NCBI RefSeq assembly: GCF_900634415.1
Contig: NC_041378.1
Location: 530,667 to 594,666, forward strand
DNA length: 64,000 nt
DNA from: Cottoperca gobio
Taxonomy: Eukaryota; Chordata; Actinopteri; Perciformes; Bovichtidae
Reading direction: 5' to 3'
Shown: piece after piece, positions 25,197 through 36,623 of the stretch
Numbering within the stretch: position 1 is the first letter of the stretch
Layout of the letters: each line of letters opens with the position of its first letter
The notes under the pieces: model-generated
Told to the model about the DNA's origin: nothing
Database searches by the model: none
Seen by the model: only the letters and a program-made list of their open reading frames with translations
Made by a program: the position numbers and the translations under genes

Positions 25197-25462
25197 CTGA
25201 GACACAAGACAAGGAAGGACGCAGGAAGTCAGCCGGAGGAGAGGACGGCGTTATAAGCTTCAAACAGTATTTTGTTTAGTGTCTTGTAAAGAAGACGGGT
25301 GGAGCGCAGTGCTGGAGAGAGGTACAACAGTGTGCTCATGAATAATGTGCTGAGATTTAAAGTGTTGACATGAAATACATTTCATTCTTTGTTTTCCTCT
25401 TTTTACTAAATGTTCGGACCACAGGCTGAAATCAGGTGTGTTGTTAAATCCACCTGAATGAT

Positions 25463-25618
25463 GTTTAAGCTCCGCCTCTCTAAAGACATCGGAGTAACAG
25501 GAACAATGAATGGTGTTTAAGCTCCGCCTCTCTAAAGACATCGGAGTAACAGGAACAATGAATGGTGTTTAAGCTCCGCCTCTCTAAAGACATCGGAGTA
25601 ACAGGAACAATGAATGGA
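25463..25618. repeat. 52-bp tandem repeat, three units (copy 3)
   Basis: Same three units as 14595-14750. Confidence 0.92.
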
Positions 25619-26584
25619 ACACGGGAGCAGCTGCGGGGTCATTGCAGAAGTTAAGGTGAGCAGCGGGGTCAGATTAGCAGTTTGCAGTTAAAGGAAAGAG
25701 AAAGATGGCGACAGAGAAACTACACAAGGTGTGAGATCATTAAAACGCTGTTTCAGGCGGTAAGCAGCAGCTCTGCTGCGTGTTAAGCGACTGTTGGACA
25801 GTGTAAAGCGTCGGCTCCTCTCCAGCTGCGGGCCGAGCTCTCGACCTGGTTAATCCGTGACCGGGATTTGCCCTTTTTAGAACACCGGGAAATTGGAGGC
25901 GGGACCCTGCTGGTTCTCTAATCCTATTGGCTGGGGCTGCACAGTGTTCCCAAAAGGCACACGTTGGGCTTCTGGCAGCGAGCCGAGCGGCCGCAGTCAC
26001 CTTCTGCTGCTCCTTCCTGTGTGTTTGAGGCGTCGTGAGAGGCGGCCTGAGCCAATTAGCAGCAGTGAGATGAACGGAGGAAGCAGGAGGAGACGCTGGC
26101 ACGACATCACTCATTCACACTAATGCCCGAGAGGAACGCGAGTGGAAAATAGCATTTAGTGGCAGTCATGTGATGAGGAAGTGCACCGTCACTCAGAGGT
26201 GCAGCCTGAGATCATCGTCTGCTTACAGACATAGAAATCTCACAGCGCTACTACACAGCACCAGTGATGTCAGGAGGTGCAACATCTCCTGTTTGAGCTT
26301 TACTTTAATCTACAACAGAAGGAAACAGCAGCTCAAAGCAGGCGCTCCCCCCTGCAGGTCAGCGGGTCAGCAGGTCGGCTGCTGGACAGTGGGAGGAAGT
26401 TGGCAGCAGAAAAACATTCAAAATTAAGAAAATAATCATGAACCTTCAGCGGGTTTCACATGTTCCGAGGGAATTAACCCGATGATCAGGATGTAATCAA
26501 CATGAATCTCGTGGACTCGTGGAATATTTGCTCGATTGATTGAGTGGAGATTTCACTGAAGACGGAGATTCAGTTTGTACAAAC

Positions 26585-26623
26585 CTCGCCAGCAGTTCCG
26601 TCATTTCCTTCGCCATTTCCTCC
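26585..26623 (-). CDS. myo6: myosin VI 13-codon micro-exon (copy 3)
   Basis: Identical to 15717-15755. It is the copy nearest to the upstream MIU exon. Confidence 0.85.
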
Positions 26624-26885
26624 CTAAAAAAGCACGACGGCCGCAGTTTAAAACGTTAGTGTTGTTGGATTTGTGGTGTTTTTTGACAACCAGATTTACA
26701 AAATACTGACGGCACACAAATACTCGTAGTAGATGAATAACATGAGGAAGGAGGAGGTCGAGGGACACACAATGTGGAGAGGAATGAATTGTATAAAATA
26801 GTAAAACGGTACAATGGTGAGAAGCAAATCCTAGAAATGTCATTTATTTAATACTAATTTGCAGCAAAAAATAGTTTTTTATAAA

Positions 26886-27290
26886 TGTAATTTATATATA
26901 TATAAATATATAATAATTAATATAAATAGATATTATATATATATATATATATATATATAAATATATAATAATTAAATATAAATATATATTATATATATAT
27001 AAATATATAATAATTAAATATAAATATATATATATAAAATATATATTTATATATATAAATATATAATTAAATATAAATATATATTATATTTTTATATATA
27101 TATAATATATTTTTATTTATATATATATAAATATTAATATATATAAATAAATAAATATGAATATATATAAATAAATATTAATATATAAATAAATATATAA
27201 AGATAAATATATATATATATAAATAAATACATATAAATAAATAAATATATATAAAATGTTTTTAATTATATAATGAAGTGAAAATATATA
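26886..27290. repeat. TA/TAAA-rich low-complexity tract
   Basis: About 400 bp of TATATAAA and AATAAATA motifs. The first part equals the junction tract at 16018-16172 and the rest is unique. Confidence 0.88.
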
Positions 27291-28788
27291 TTTTTAAGTG
27301 GAGTTGTTGTTCCAAGCCTCTCTGAATATACCTTTACAGAATGAACACATCTACATCTAGCATCAGTGTGAAGGTGCTTGGTGTGTTTGGGGTTGAGGAC
27401 ACCTACATGGTGAGGCTCTTGAGTATTGTGGTTCCAGCAGAGCTGTAAACAGAAGATTATAGGATTAAAAAAGACGGAGCGGCACTGAACAATATAACAA
27501 AACCAATCAGAGGAGACGGTGATTCTTTCGCCCCCGCGTCTCATAAACAAGTGATTCTCCTTCGAAACTCGGATCAGAGGACACGACCCGAATTTATCAA
27601 ACCGCTGGAAGTGACATTTTGAAAATCAGAGAAAAGATTGACTTTATAAAAGCTTTTGATTTTAAAACATTACATTTATGTAGGATTATATCACATATAG
27701 AAGGTTTGAAGATCACGTTATGATGTCATCAATCAGGGTAATTGTTTCTATTTGAAGAGATTTGTTTAATATTTAAAGGTCAAACTGAAACTTAAAGCAA
27801 TTTATAAAAAATGCAAACGTGTGGCGTTGTGCTGAACAGCGCCCTCTGTGGCCACACGGGGTAATTACAGGAACGTTGCAGGAAATTATATTGTAAATGA
27901 TTGTTTTACTTCTTTGACCCACTGAAGTGTTAATCTTGCATAATAAATCATAATGCAACGATAATAATGTCACTAAATATTCTAAATATTATTATCTTAC
28001 ACTGCAGTGCAACTTTGTCTTATTCTATTTTAGCTGTTTTTAAATTGCACTTTTATAATGTCTTTCTTTTGCACTTTATCTGGATGCTTTAATAGTTTTA
28101 TGTGAAGCACTTTGTGCTGAAATGTTGCAGCTTTGCAGATAAATACAGTTAAATGTAACGGTGCATTTTCATTTGTGGTTTCTTACGTCTCATGCATATC
28201 AATTAGAGAGTTGCATTTAAAGGATACTCCTACACGTTGTTGTAAGTACGAGTGAGTCTCATTATTTTACTCCCAAGTAAATATAGAATCCTCAGAAGTT
28301 TGATAAATACGGACCAACATCACGTCGCTAAAGTCAAACTTGGCTCAAAAGTGGAGAATAAAAGTTCTTCCACTTCGTATAAAGTGTGAACTGAAGCCTC
28401 TGTTAGTCGGGTTCATCGTTAGAGAGCAGCGGCCAGATTGTTGCAGCATGCAGGGTTGTTATGGTTGGAAAGGTCAAAGGGCAGCTGGGGTTAGGGGTTA
28501 CATTAAAGGGTCAAGTCTTACGCTGCTCTCTCTGGGGACGATGGAACTGAGGAGCCGTTGCTGGGAGGAAACAAACAAAGAACAAGTTAAACACAGGATC
28601 ACGAGACGTTCGTCCGGGAGTCAAACTGAGAGACAGGAAATCTGACTGATGCATCGTAGCGATCTACAGCGAGGAAACATTAACGCCACGCTGAACATAC
28701 ACGAGTAAAGTATCAGCTCCTTCTATAATAGTTACTTTAAGAAGCAGAAGCTGATGTTCAACACCAACACGCCGGTCGTGTTGTTTAC

Positions 28789-28949
28789 CTGCGCAGGCCG
28801 CCGTCGTTCTGCACCTCCTCGGGGATGAGCTCCGACTCGCTCTGAGCGATCCTCAGCGCCAGCTCCCTGTCCCTCCTCTCCTGCTCCAGGACCGTCTGTC
28901 GAGACGCGTCCTCCTCCCGCTCGGCCTGCAGCTGCAGCTCCATTTCCGC
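28789..28949 (-). CDS. myo6: myosin VI exon with MIU ubiquitin-interacting helix
   Basis: 161-nt exon, donor GTAAAC, acceptor GTGCGTGCAG. It encodes AEMELQLQAEREEDASRQTV, LEQERRDRELALRIAQSE and SELIPEEVQNDGGLRR. The DRELALRIAQSESEL helix is the motif interacting with ubiquitin (MIU). The stretch before it is the end of the charged single alpha-helix. It starts in phase 0 and ends with 2 nt of a split Arg. Confidence 0.96.
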
Positions 28950-29274
28950 CTGCACGCACACGCACATAAAGTGAACGCATGAGTAACGAGAGAAATAAAA
29001 CTGGCGTCCCCTCCCAGTGAGTCTGCAGAGGAGTCATGAACATTTAGGAGAGAGAACGTGCCGAGCGGCCCGGACGCCGCGAGCTGGTGAAGAGACAGAG
29101 TGTGCAGCCCAGTCTGGAGCTCCGGGCCGCTGGCCAGCAGCTTTGATCTGAACGCTCGCCGCTCGCCACTAAATTCTGCACTTGATCCGGGCCCGGGTCA
29201 ACCAGCCGCCACGGCAGATGGGCTGGATGATGAACATTAAACCCACTGAACTGTACAAACCTGCTATCTCTCTG

Positions 29275-29276
<2 letters not shown>

Positions 29277-29325
<49 letters not shown>
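29277..29325. repeat. (CA)n microsatellite forming the 5' splice site of the adjacent exon
   Basis: About 24 CA units. Read on the minus strand it is (GT)n starting at intron position +1 of the exon at 29326-29404. Confidence 0.95.
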
Positions 29326-29327
<2 letters not shown>

Positions 29328-29404
29328 GCATCCTCCGCTCCTCCTCCTCCCTCCTCTTCCTCTCCTCCTCTTCCTGCTTCCTCTTCACCTCCATCTCAGA
29401 TTTC
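29326..29404 (-). CDS. myo6: myosin VI exon, single alpha-helix segment
   Basis: 79-nt exon encoding KSEMEVKRKQEEEERKRREE then EERRMQ. It is the i/i+4 Glu-Lys/Arg pattern of the stable single alpha-helix. Acceptor is CAATCAG. The donor is CAG|GTGTGTGTG, the first unit of a microsatellite. Skipping it would shift the frame. Confidence 0.95.
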
Positions 29405-30933
29405 CTGATTGAGAGGAAGAGAGAAAGGAACCGATTGAGTGACACAAAGACAAATAAACAAGACACGGGCGGAGGGACAGATGAAGATGAAGACGAAGAG
29501 TCACTTCGTCTCTGGTGAAAGTGTCGACTCAGCGATTCTCTGGCTACTTTGTATAGAGATTAAAATGTGTATTTATCTTATTCACGTGTTAAATGCACTT
29601 GATTTGAACATTTACTCTTGTTGGTTTTAATGCACCGACTCCATATTTCTTTATAATTATATTTATTTACAGACTTTAAGGAATATTTGGTCAAATATAT
29701 CTGCAGATTAATTTGTTTTTAATTGTTGGATTAAGAGATCCAAGTTCTCCTGTGCACATATGCTGTGACGGTCCCTCCTGACCGCTCGTCCTCTCTGCTC
29801 AAGCGGGAACTCAAGGTTAACCGGCTGCAAACTTCTCAGAACAGAAACATCATGAAAATAAAGGAAATACAAACGTCAGGGTCTGTAATCACAGCAGCAG
29901 GAGGGACGTGTGTAACACGGGGAGCTACAGGGTCAGCAGTGACCTTCAGTGTGACCTTCAGGGGAATCTGCGGAGTTCTTAAATTGGCAGAGGAGGAGAC
30001 GAAGTGGGCCATAAAATGTGAGCCGTCGTGGTTAATGTCTTATATTAGCAGGTAGTGGTTTGTGACGAACACAACGGACCCATCAGTCGTCCTGGAAGAC
30101 TTGCAGGATGGGGGGGGGTATTCTTGGGGTAATCGTGTGCAGGATTTAAAAACTTCACCGGCCTCTTACATGATGTCATGAAGGGAATAGATGGCGACAG
30201 CTGGTTACCCGTCTGTCTGCAGGATCACAGAACAACTCGTGGGCCGGATACAAAAGTTTCACTTTAGTTAACGCTGCAATATCATTAGGTGCTGCGTTCA
30301 GGTGCTGTCGGAATAAATCGGAAAAACGAGCACCCGACATTAAACACAACTCTTTGTAGCGTCCGTGTCGCTTCCAACTTGGGACCATGAACGCACCATG
30401 GGCCTCGGCGGAGGTCGGCGCTCTCCGAGTATTGTTCTAGTTCTTACATGTTCGACATCTTATTGTACTTTTGACTTTCTTCGCTACGGTTTCTGATGTT
30501 TTAGTTAAGGGAACAATGTACAACATTATAAGAGAGCTTCTTGTGTGTCTAAAATCATTTCTCCACAGATCTTTCCCCGTCACCCTGTGACCTTTGACCT
30601 TTGACCTCTGGCTCTTGTTCTCGTGGGGAGCTGCAGCTCATTCTGCTGCCGTCGCTGTAACAACCTGAGCGTGCGGTGGACACAGAAGTAGAACACACTG
30701 CAGCTCGTATATAAAAATAAATCCTTTGGAGCAGCTCATTATGTAAATCCCCTGAAGGAGTGGACAGTGAGTGTCTCTGTCCACGGCAGCGTTTCACGCT
30801 GACAAGTGGCTTTTGCCGGGTCGATACACACCAACTTTGACAAGTGCCTCTTAATTTTTTTGGCAATGTACGTGATAGCAAAACAAAAATGTTTCGTGTG
30901 AAAGTGCTCCAGGCTGAACCCCCGCCCACTTAC
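29405..30933 (-). other. myo6 intron
   Basis: 1.5-kb intron without a recognised repeat or gene. Near 30290-30410 a short pair of GTGCTGCGTTCAGGTGC and ACCATGAACGCACC segments resembles MITE ends, but it is too weak to call. Confidence 0.6.
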
Positions 30934-31142
30934 AGGCGCCTGTCGTCCTCATCCTGCTTGCGGTGCTGCTCCTCCTCCTCCCTCCTCTTCTTCTCCCGCT
31001 CCATCTCCTCCTCGATGCGTCGGAGCCGCTCGCGCTCCTCCTCCTCCTTCTTCTTGTTCTGCATGGCGGTCAGCAGCTGCTCCGACCGGGTCACCAGCGC
31101 CTGGTACTCGTGGTCGATATCGATGCGGGTCATGATGGTGCT
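30934..31142 (-). CDS. myo6: myosin VI exon, end of lever-arm bundle and start of single alpha-helix
   Basis: 209-nt exon, acceptor GTCAG and donor GTAAGT. It reads STIMTRIDIDHEYQALVTRS then EQLLTAMQNKKKEEEERERL and a Glu/Arg-rich helix to DDRR. The first part belongs to the three-helix bundle that extends the lever, and the second opens the charged single alpha-helix. It begins in phase 0 and ends with 2 nt of a split Leu. Confidence 0.96.
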
Positions 31143-31279
31143 CTGACGGACACACGAGCAGAACAGACTTATAATGATGATGATGATGATATATATAAAT
31201 ATATATATATAAATATATTTATATATATATTTATATATATATATAAATATATATAAATATATTATATATATATTATATG

Positions 31280-31347
<68 letters not shown>

Positions 31348-34300
31348 TAAATATATAAATATATAAATCGTTTTATTGCTTTCTCTTTGCTCAACAACAC
31401 TTACTAAATTACTAAGCCAGTAAGTAATTGATGTCTTATTGTGCCTTATGGAGAAACTTTAACATTTTCCTCGCAACCTGTCGCTTTTGTGCATACGACA
31501 ATAAAGCTTTTCAATCTTGAATTGTAAACTTTTTCCTCAGAAGGTGCGATCTTGTTCCTATTGTCTACGCGATATAAATAAAGAATACAAAGCTTCACTA
31601 TCAGAATTGGATGCATTTGGTCCGATAGCATTTGGAAAGTGCAGAAGCAGGATTTGTTCAGCGGCAGGGAAGAACTTCAGACCCCGGGCTGCACGTCATT
31701 CTCTCTTACCCACATGTCCCGTCTCTCTCCTCCGTCACCGTCAAACAGAATGGCCCAAAAGAATCTTTTTTTAAAGCTGTGTGAGCGAGAAGACGTGCAT
31801 CGATCCTGCAGCGAGTATTGAAACCGTTTAAAATATCCAGACTCAAGAGGTACGGATGCTGACACCAGAGGGAACCATTCAATTAAACTGAGGCTACAAT
31901 TCAAGCACACAAAATAAAAGAATCACGGCCTGGATTTATTTATTGTGTGTCTGTATGGCCGCTGTGGGGGTGTGAAGTGATGATGCACGAGGACCCTGAT
32001 GAGTCCCTGAATGAGACACAGCAGCTCCACAGTCTTTACGAGACCATGACTTCGACACAAAACTGTTATTAAACCGACAACGATCCCTCTGGGCTCTCTG
32101 ACATAATTAAAATAGTCTCTTTAATTGTCTCTTTCTCAGTTCACATCAGACTCATTTACTTTTTACTTCAACATTGAGAAAAACTTCAGCCGCAGCCAAT
32201 TCTGGAAGTTTTGGATAATTGTTGCTGTAGCTACTGGGGTTTATAGATATACACTGTATATAAAAATATATATTAAATATATAAAGAAAAAAATGAAGAA
32301 AATATATATATTTATTTATTATTATTATTATTATTTATATTAATATATATTTAAAATATATAGATATATATTCCAAATATATATATATAAAAATATAAAT
32401 ATAATATAAATATTATTTCTTTAATAATCTTTGTTTTAGTGTGAATAAAAACAAAGTATAGAATTTTAAGTCTTTCCTATTTTTGTGGTGAAATAAAATC
32501 TGCCCAGGTATTTGTTGTAATTAATAATTACTATAATTAAATGAGTAATTATAGTGGGTAAGAGTATTTAAAATATAGAAACATACAAATAATTATATAA
32601 ATTAAACATGAACAATTAAAGAACAAAAAGAAAAATGTTAATACTAAATACAATTAAAGATAAATAAAATGCATAATTATTTTGTTTTACTTATATTATA
32701 TATATATATATATATTATATTATACTTTATCTCTAATCCAGAGGAACGGATGGATTAGGAGATTTCCATAAACGTAAAAGAGAAAGACGTAAAATATGGA
32801 AATAAAGAACTTTCTGGATCATAAAATAATCCTGCAGAATCTGTGTCGTCTGGGACCAAAGAAAGACGTACGGCTGAAGTAATGTAACTGTAGCGCTGCA
32901 GCCCGACAGTGTGCATCACGGTGAGCTCTGTACACAGCTTTAATAATTCATTGTTTAAGTTATAAGAATATATTCCAAATTCACTGTTTCCATCCTCTCA
33001 GAAATTCAGTTTGTTTATGAGAGTAAATAAAATAAAAAATATGTGTGTGTGTGTGTGTGTGTGTGTGTATCGTCACCTTCAACTCTGAGAAATTGTAATT
33101 GCTATTCCCTGACATTTTATTGACAAAATAATTAATTAGTCCTGAAAATAATCAGCTTATGAATCAATAATGAAAACTACCTTCAGTCCCTGAAGTGAAC
33201 ACATGATTTAGATTTAGCCTGGGGCCATACTTCATTGAGGGTTTCCTGCGATAATTTATATGTCTCTTCCATGTATATTAGCACTGCATTTATCTGTCAC
33301 GGAATGTTAAGTAATAAAATTAGCAGTGGCGCCATATTTCACAGCAAACGGCAGATAAAGAGCTCAGCCGGTGATTCATTGATCACACAGTACAGCACGT
33401 AATGCATTAGAAATGTCGAGGTAAAAACACTGTTTTTCTCAATGGAGTCTGGTGTACGTTTCATTTACACCAAAAATGGGAAAACTGTTATTTAACTACT
33501 TGAGTAATTCTGTAAATATAAATGTAGTTGAATTTCCAGCATTCTGTAGTTATAACAGTGGAATATTAGTGTGCATGTAAACACAGCATGCTCTTCTGAG
33601 GCAGAAGCACAGACACATCTTTCCCTGCAGGTGTATTTCCCGTACGTACTTAAAGTAAAGCTGCGAGCATCGATGATCAAATACAAACACATACAAACAT
33701 CTTTGAGGGTGTTCTGGATGTTATGAGGACGCCACAGCTGCAGACACTTTAACGTCTCGGAACACTTCCTGTTGTTGAACCCCTTTGAGAGCATCAGGTC
33801 GCTGTATGCTCAGGTGTCATCAGAGCTGACAGGGCGGCGGACGTGTAAACGTGTTGCCGGATTCATACGCTTCTGCCGTGTACTGCGGTGAGCACCTGGA
33901 GGACTCTGCAGTCTCAGAAGCAGCGAGATAAAGATATTGATGACATTCACAAGATCACCTTAAAATACAGCCCGCAGTCCGATCCAGGTCAAGAGCAAAC
34001 GCCATTGTGATGAATGGTGAATGTCTCTGAATCACACGCTAATGAAAACATCTTCCACTTAATTTCAACCATCTCTTCATCCACAGGAAAAGCTAAATAT
34101 AGCGTTTTAAAAACTGGGGAAATAAAGACGCCAGCTGTCCGTCAAACGGCACCAGCGTGTGGTTTAATTTCACGCCGTCCATCATTCGGAGCGTGGGTGG
34201 CACTTCTGTCAAAAGGGTGGAAATCCTATTTTAGAAACTAAACTGCTCACATGTACGCGTCTGTCAGAGCAGACAGCGCAACAAAGAGCTCTCGCTGACG

Positions 34301-34378
34301 GACATGGAGGAATTAATGATTCATCGTTGAATAATTGCACAGCGTGAGGTTTCACGTGAAACGCTCCGTCTCACACAC
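31143..34378 (-). other. myo6 intron
   Basis: 3.2-kb intron holding (TA)n at 31190-31365, an AT-rich patch at 32240-32420, TA at 32690-32725, (GT)n at 33043-33068, and a short piece of the fold-back repeat family near 33425-33460. No gene is seen. Confidence 0.75.
31190..31365. repeat. TA-rich microsatellite
   Basis: TATATAAA and (TA)n runs, about 175 bp, starting 50 bp upstream of the exon acceptor at 31143. Confidence 0.92.
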
Positions 34379-34529
34379 CTTGATTTTGACCATCAGGCAG
34401 TCGATGGCGCTCTCCAGCTCCTGGATCTGCTTGCTCATCTCCTGCTTGCCCTCCTTCAGCCCGGCGATCACCTCGCTGAAGCGGTCCATCCTCTTCTTCA
34501 GGTTCCGCACCTTCACCAACCCGTTGATC
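34379..34529 (-). CDS. myo6: myosin VI exon, proximal tail three-helix bundle
   Basis: 151-nt exon, acceptor GTTTCAG and donor GTGTGTGAG. It encodes INGLVKVRNLKKRMDRFSEV, IAGLKEGKQEMSKQIQ and ELESAIDCLMVKIK. This is the helical bundle after the IQ motif that can unfold to lengthen the lever arm. The equivalent mammalian segment starts PRIDGLVKVRTLKKR. Confidence 0.96.
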
Positions 34530-35468
34530 CTGAAACACGCGATGAGTTAGTAAAAAGCACGAGTTCGACTTTGAGGTTTTACGTCTAAACCGTTTCAGTT
34601 ATGTAACACAGTAACCGTTGTGTCTTCAGTGCGACCAGAAGTTCGCCGTGCGCTAATAAAGGTAAGTTATGGAATGAAGTGAGAAAAGTGTTGATAGGAT
34701 TATAGAGTTTTCATAAAGGACAAAGTAACAATAATTGTTGCTGAACTTGCACAAAGAAACAACAAACGTAAACGCTGCCCGTTACATAAATACAATCGGT
34801 CGGTTTAGAGTAGCTGCCTTTTTATTAAAACTGGTACATTAATCGATTTTTCCCCCCAGCCTTAGATCCTACAATTCCCACAATGCAACTTGATTCCTTA
34901 AATATTTCTCTGCATCCTGTATTTCCATTTAAAACATTTCTTCACCCTCATGGATAATGTAACCATCATATAGGTTTATGTTTTAATTATGTTTCTGTTT
35001 CTTCATCTGAGGCTCTAAATACTACAATACCCATGAGCCTCTGCTGAGGTTGCTATGGAGAACAGGTATATTTATGTAGTTTAAAACGCAGGATTTCTGT
35101 TATACACGTTCAGTCTCATAACATCCTGATCAGACTTCATAAAGCGTCACGTTAGAATGAGCAGCGCTCCACATGGACTCGACAGCGTCTTTAATCTCAG
35201 AATAAAACGTTGAGCAGGAAACATTTTAATTAATAATTCTAACCAAGATCTCAACGACTCGAACATGTCAGGATGAATTCTGGAGAAATGTTCATAACTG
35301 ATCATCTAGAATCTTTTTTATTTAATTTTACAGAAATAACTATTCTATTTATAATTTATTGGATTTTTGGTCTTTCACAGCCAACAATTCTTAATTTCTT
35401 GTGTTTTGCAAAACAAAAACTGTGATGTCACATGTTGCTTAACTAAACCTCAATATCTCAGCCCTGTA

Positions 35469-35470
<2 letters not shown>

Positions 35471-35511
<41 letters not shown>

Positions 35512-35549
35512 GCTGTTTATCGTCAAATATCAGAAGTAATAAGCAGAGC

Positions 35550-35589
<40 letters not shown>
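35471..35589. repeat. (CA)n followed by (GT)n, inverted microsatellite pair
   Basis: About 19 CA units, a 40-bp spacer, then about 19 GT units. The two arms are complementary and could form a hairpin in the pre-mRNA. Confidence 0.92.
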
Positions 35590-35915
35590 GCAGACTGACA
35601 GAGTGGCAGCAGATAATGAAGAAGACGAGGGTGTGAGGGAGGAGGCGAGGCAGGAAGAGAGAAAGAAGGACATGAATATAATGAGGAAGGGAAGGAAGGA
35701 GGAAAGGGAGTCGAGAGAGAAGGATGGAGGAAAGGGAAGGATGGAAGGAGAGCACTGCAGCCAGACGGAGGGGAGGTTGATGAATTAGTTTGAAAAGGGG
35801 AAGGACGAGAGGAAGAGAAGAAGGTAGAGAAGCAGAGAGAGGAGGATGGAGAAGGAGGAAGGTGGAGGAAGGCGAGAGGCAGACGAGAGGACTGAGGGAA
35901 CGATGAAAGAGGAGA

Positions 35916-36503
35916 TTAAAGGGAAACTCTGGTATATTTACAACACTGCACCCTTGTCGGCCATGTTGTTTTGTCTTAGTGACTTACGTGGAAAACAATT
36001 TTAAAAATTGCTCCAGTATTGAGCGAGAGCGCCGCAGCATCAGCTTCCAATTGGGCAATTGTGCACCGTCAATGTCGATCCACAAAGAGTTTGTTTGTAC
36101 GCTGACAGCTCAGATTGTTATTAGAAGTGACAACATTATAGAAAAAGGAGCCAACAGAGAAATAAAACCTTTTTATTTAACGTTCACCTGCTCGAGGAGA
36201 AGTGAGTGTTGTTGAAGACGGCGCGGGAAATGTGAGAGAGAGATTTTAAATGTCGTATTTAGCAGAAGTCACCTCTCAGGAGACAAACAGACCTGATCGC
36301 TCCTCTTCATGATGTTGTCACACACTTATAATAACAATCACAAAACACTTTCAGTGGACGCACGCTGCAGAAGTCACTTTGCGGCCCGTTAGCGGCTGCA
36401 GCGCTCTCACTCAATACTGGACCAATTAAAAAAATGTCCCCATTAGACAAAACACAACGGAAAATATGGTCCAGTGTTGAAAAACGTCAACGTTCCCCTT
36501 TAA
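35916..36503. mobile_element. fold-back MITE with TTAA ends
   Basis: Left end TTAAAGGGAAACTC and right end CGTTCCCCTTTAA are inverted. Internal arms are also inverted (TCCAGTATTGAGCGAGAGCG near 36011 against the complement of CGCTCTCACTCAATACTGGA near 36402). There is no transposase. TTAA borders suggest a piggyBac-type target, but the superfamily is not proven. Confidence 0.72.
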
Positions 36504-36532
36504 GAAAGAGCGCCGGAAGACGGGACACTCAC

Positions 36533-36623
36533 CGAGGCTTGTGCTTCCTCCTACAGAGCCACATCCGAACCGTCTTCTGCATCTGGATACAGGCGCTGGT
36601 CCGGTACAGAATCTTGTTCTTCA
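36533..36623 (-). CDS. myo6: myosin VI IQ-motif exon
   Basis: 91-nt exon, acceptor TGGCAG and donor GTGAGT. It reads KNKILYRTSACIQMQKTVRM then WLCRRRKHKPR-like residues (WLCRRKHKPR). This is the single IQ motif that binds calmodulin, following the reverse-gear insert. It ends with 2 nt of the Arg before INGLVKV. Confidence 0.95.

Larger units (their letters stand above)
19091..27040. repeat. duplicated block, copy 3
   Basis: Matches 8195-16172 almost base for base, except for the simple-sequence tract behind the LINE tail (19767-20128). It continues beyond the point where copy 1 breaks, into unique intron. It carries intact copies of three myo6 exons. Confidence 0.95.
15756..28788 (-). other. 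myo6 intron region, inflated by the duplicated block
   Basis: As assembled, 13 kb lie between the micro-exon and the MIU exon, and about 10.9 kb of this is the repeated block. Unique parts are 27041-28788: AT-rich simple sequence to about 27290, then ordinary intron with no gene seen. No alternative 'large insert' exon of myosin VI was recognised here. Confidence 0.7.
34530..36532 (-). other. myo6 intron with paired CA/GT repeats and a MITE
   Basis: 2.0-kb intron containing (CA)n at 35471-35508, (GT)n at 35551-35589, a purine-rich GGAAG/GAGG tract at 35620-35910, and a fold-back MITE at 35916-36503. Confidence 0.8.

Noticed and set aside
30220..30420. Possible small MITE with GTGCGTTCA-like ends
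   Set aside because: The inverted ends match poorly and no target duplication is visible.
30930..31400. 156-codon minus frame with a long Ile-Tyr run
   Set aside because: Only 30934-31142 is exon. The Ile-Tyr part is the TA repeat upstream of the acceptor.
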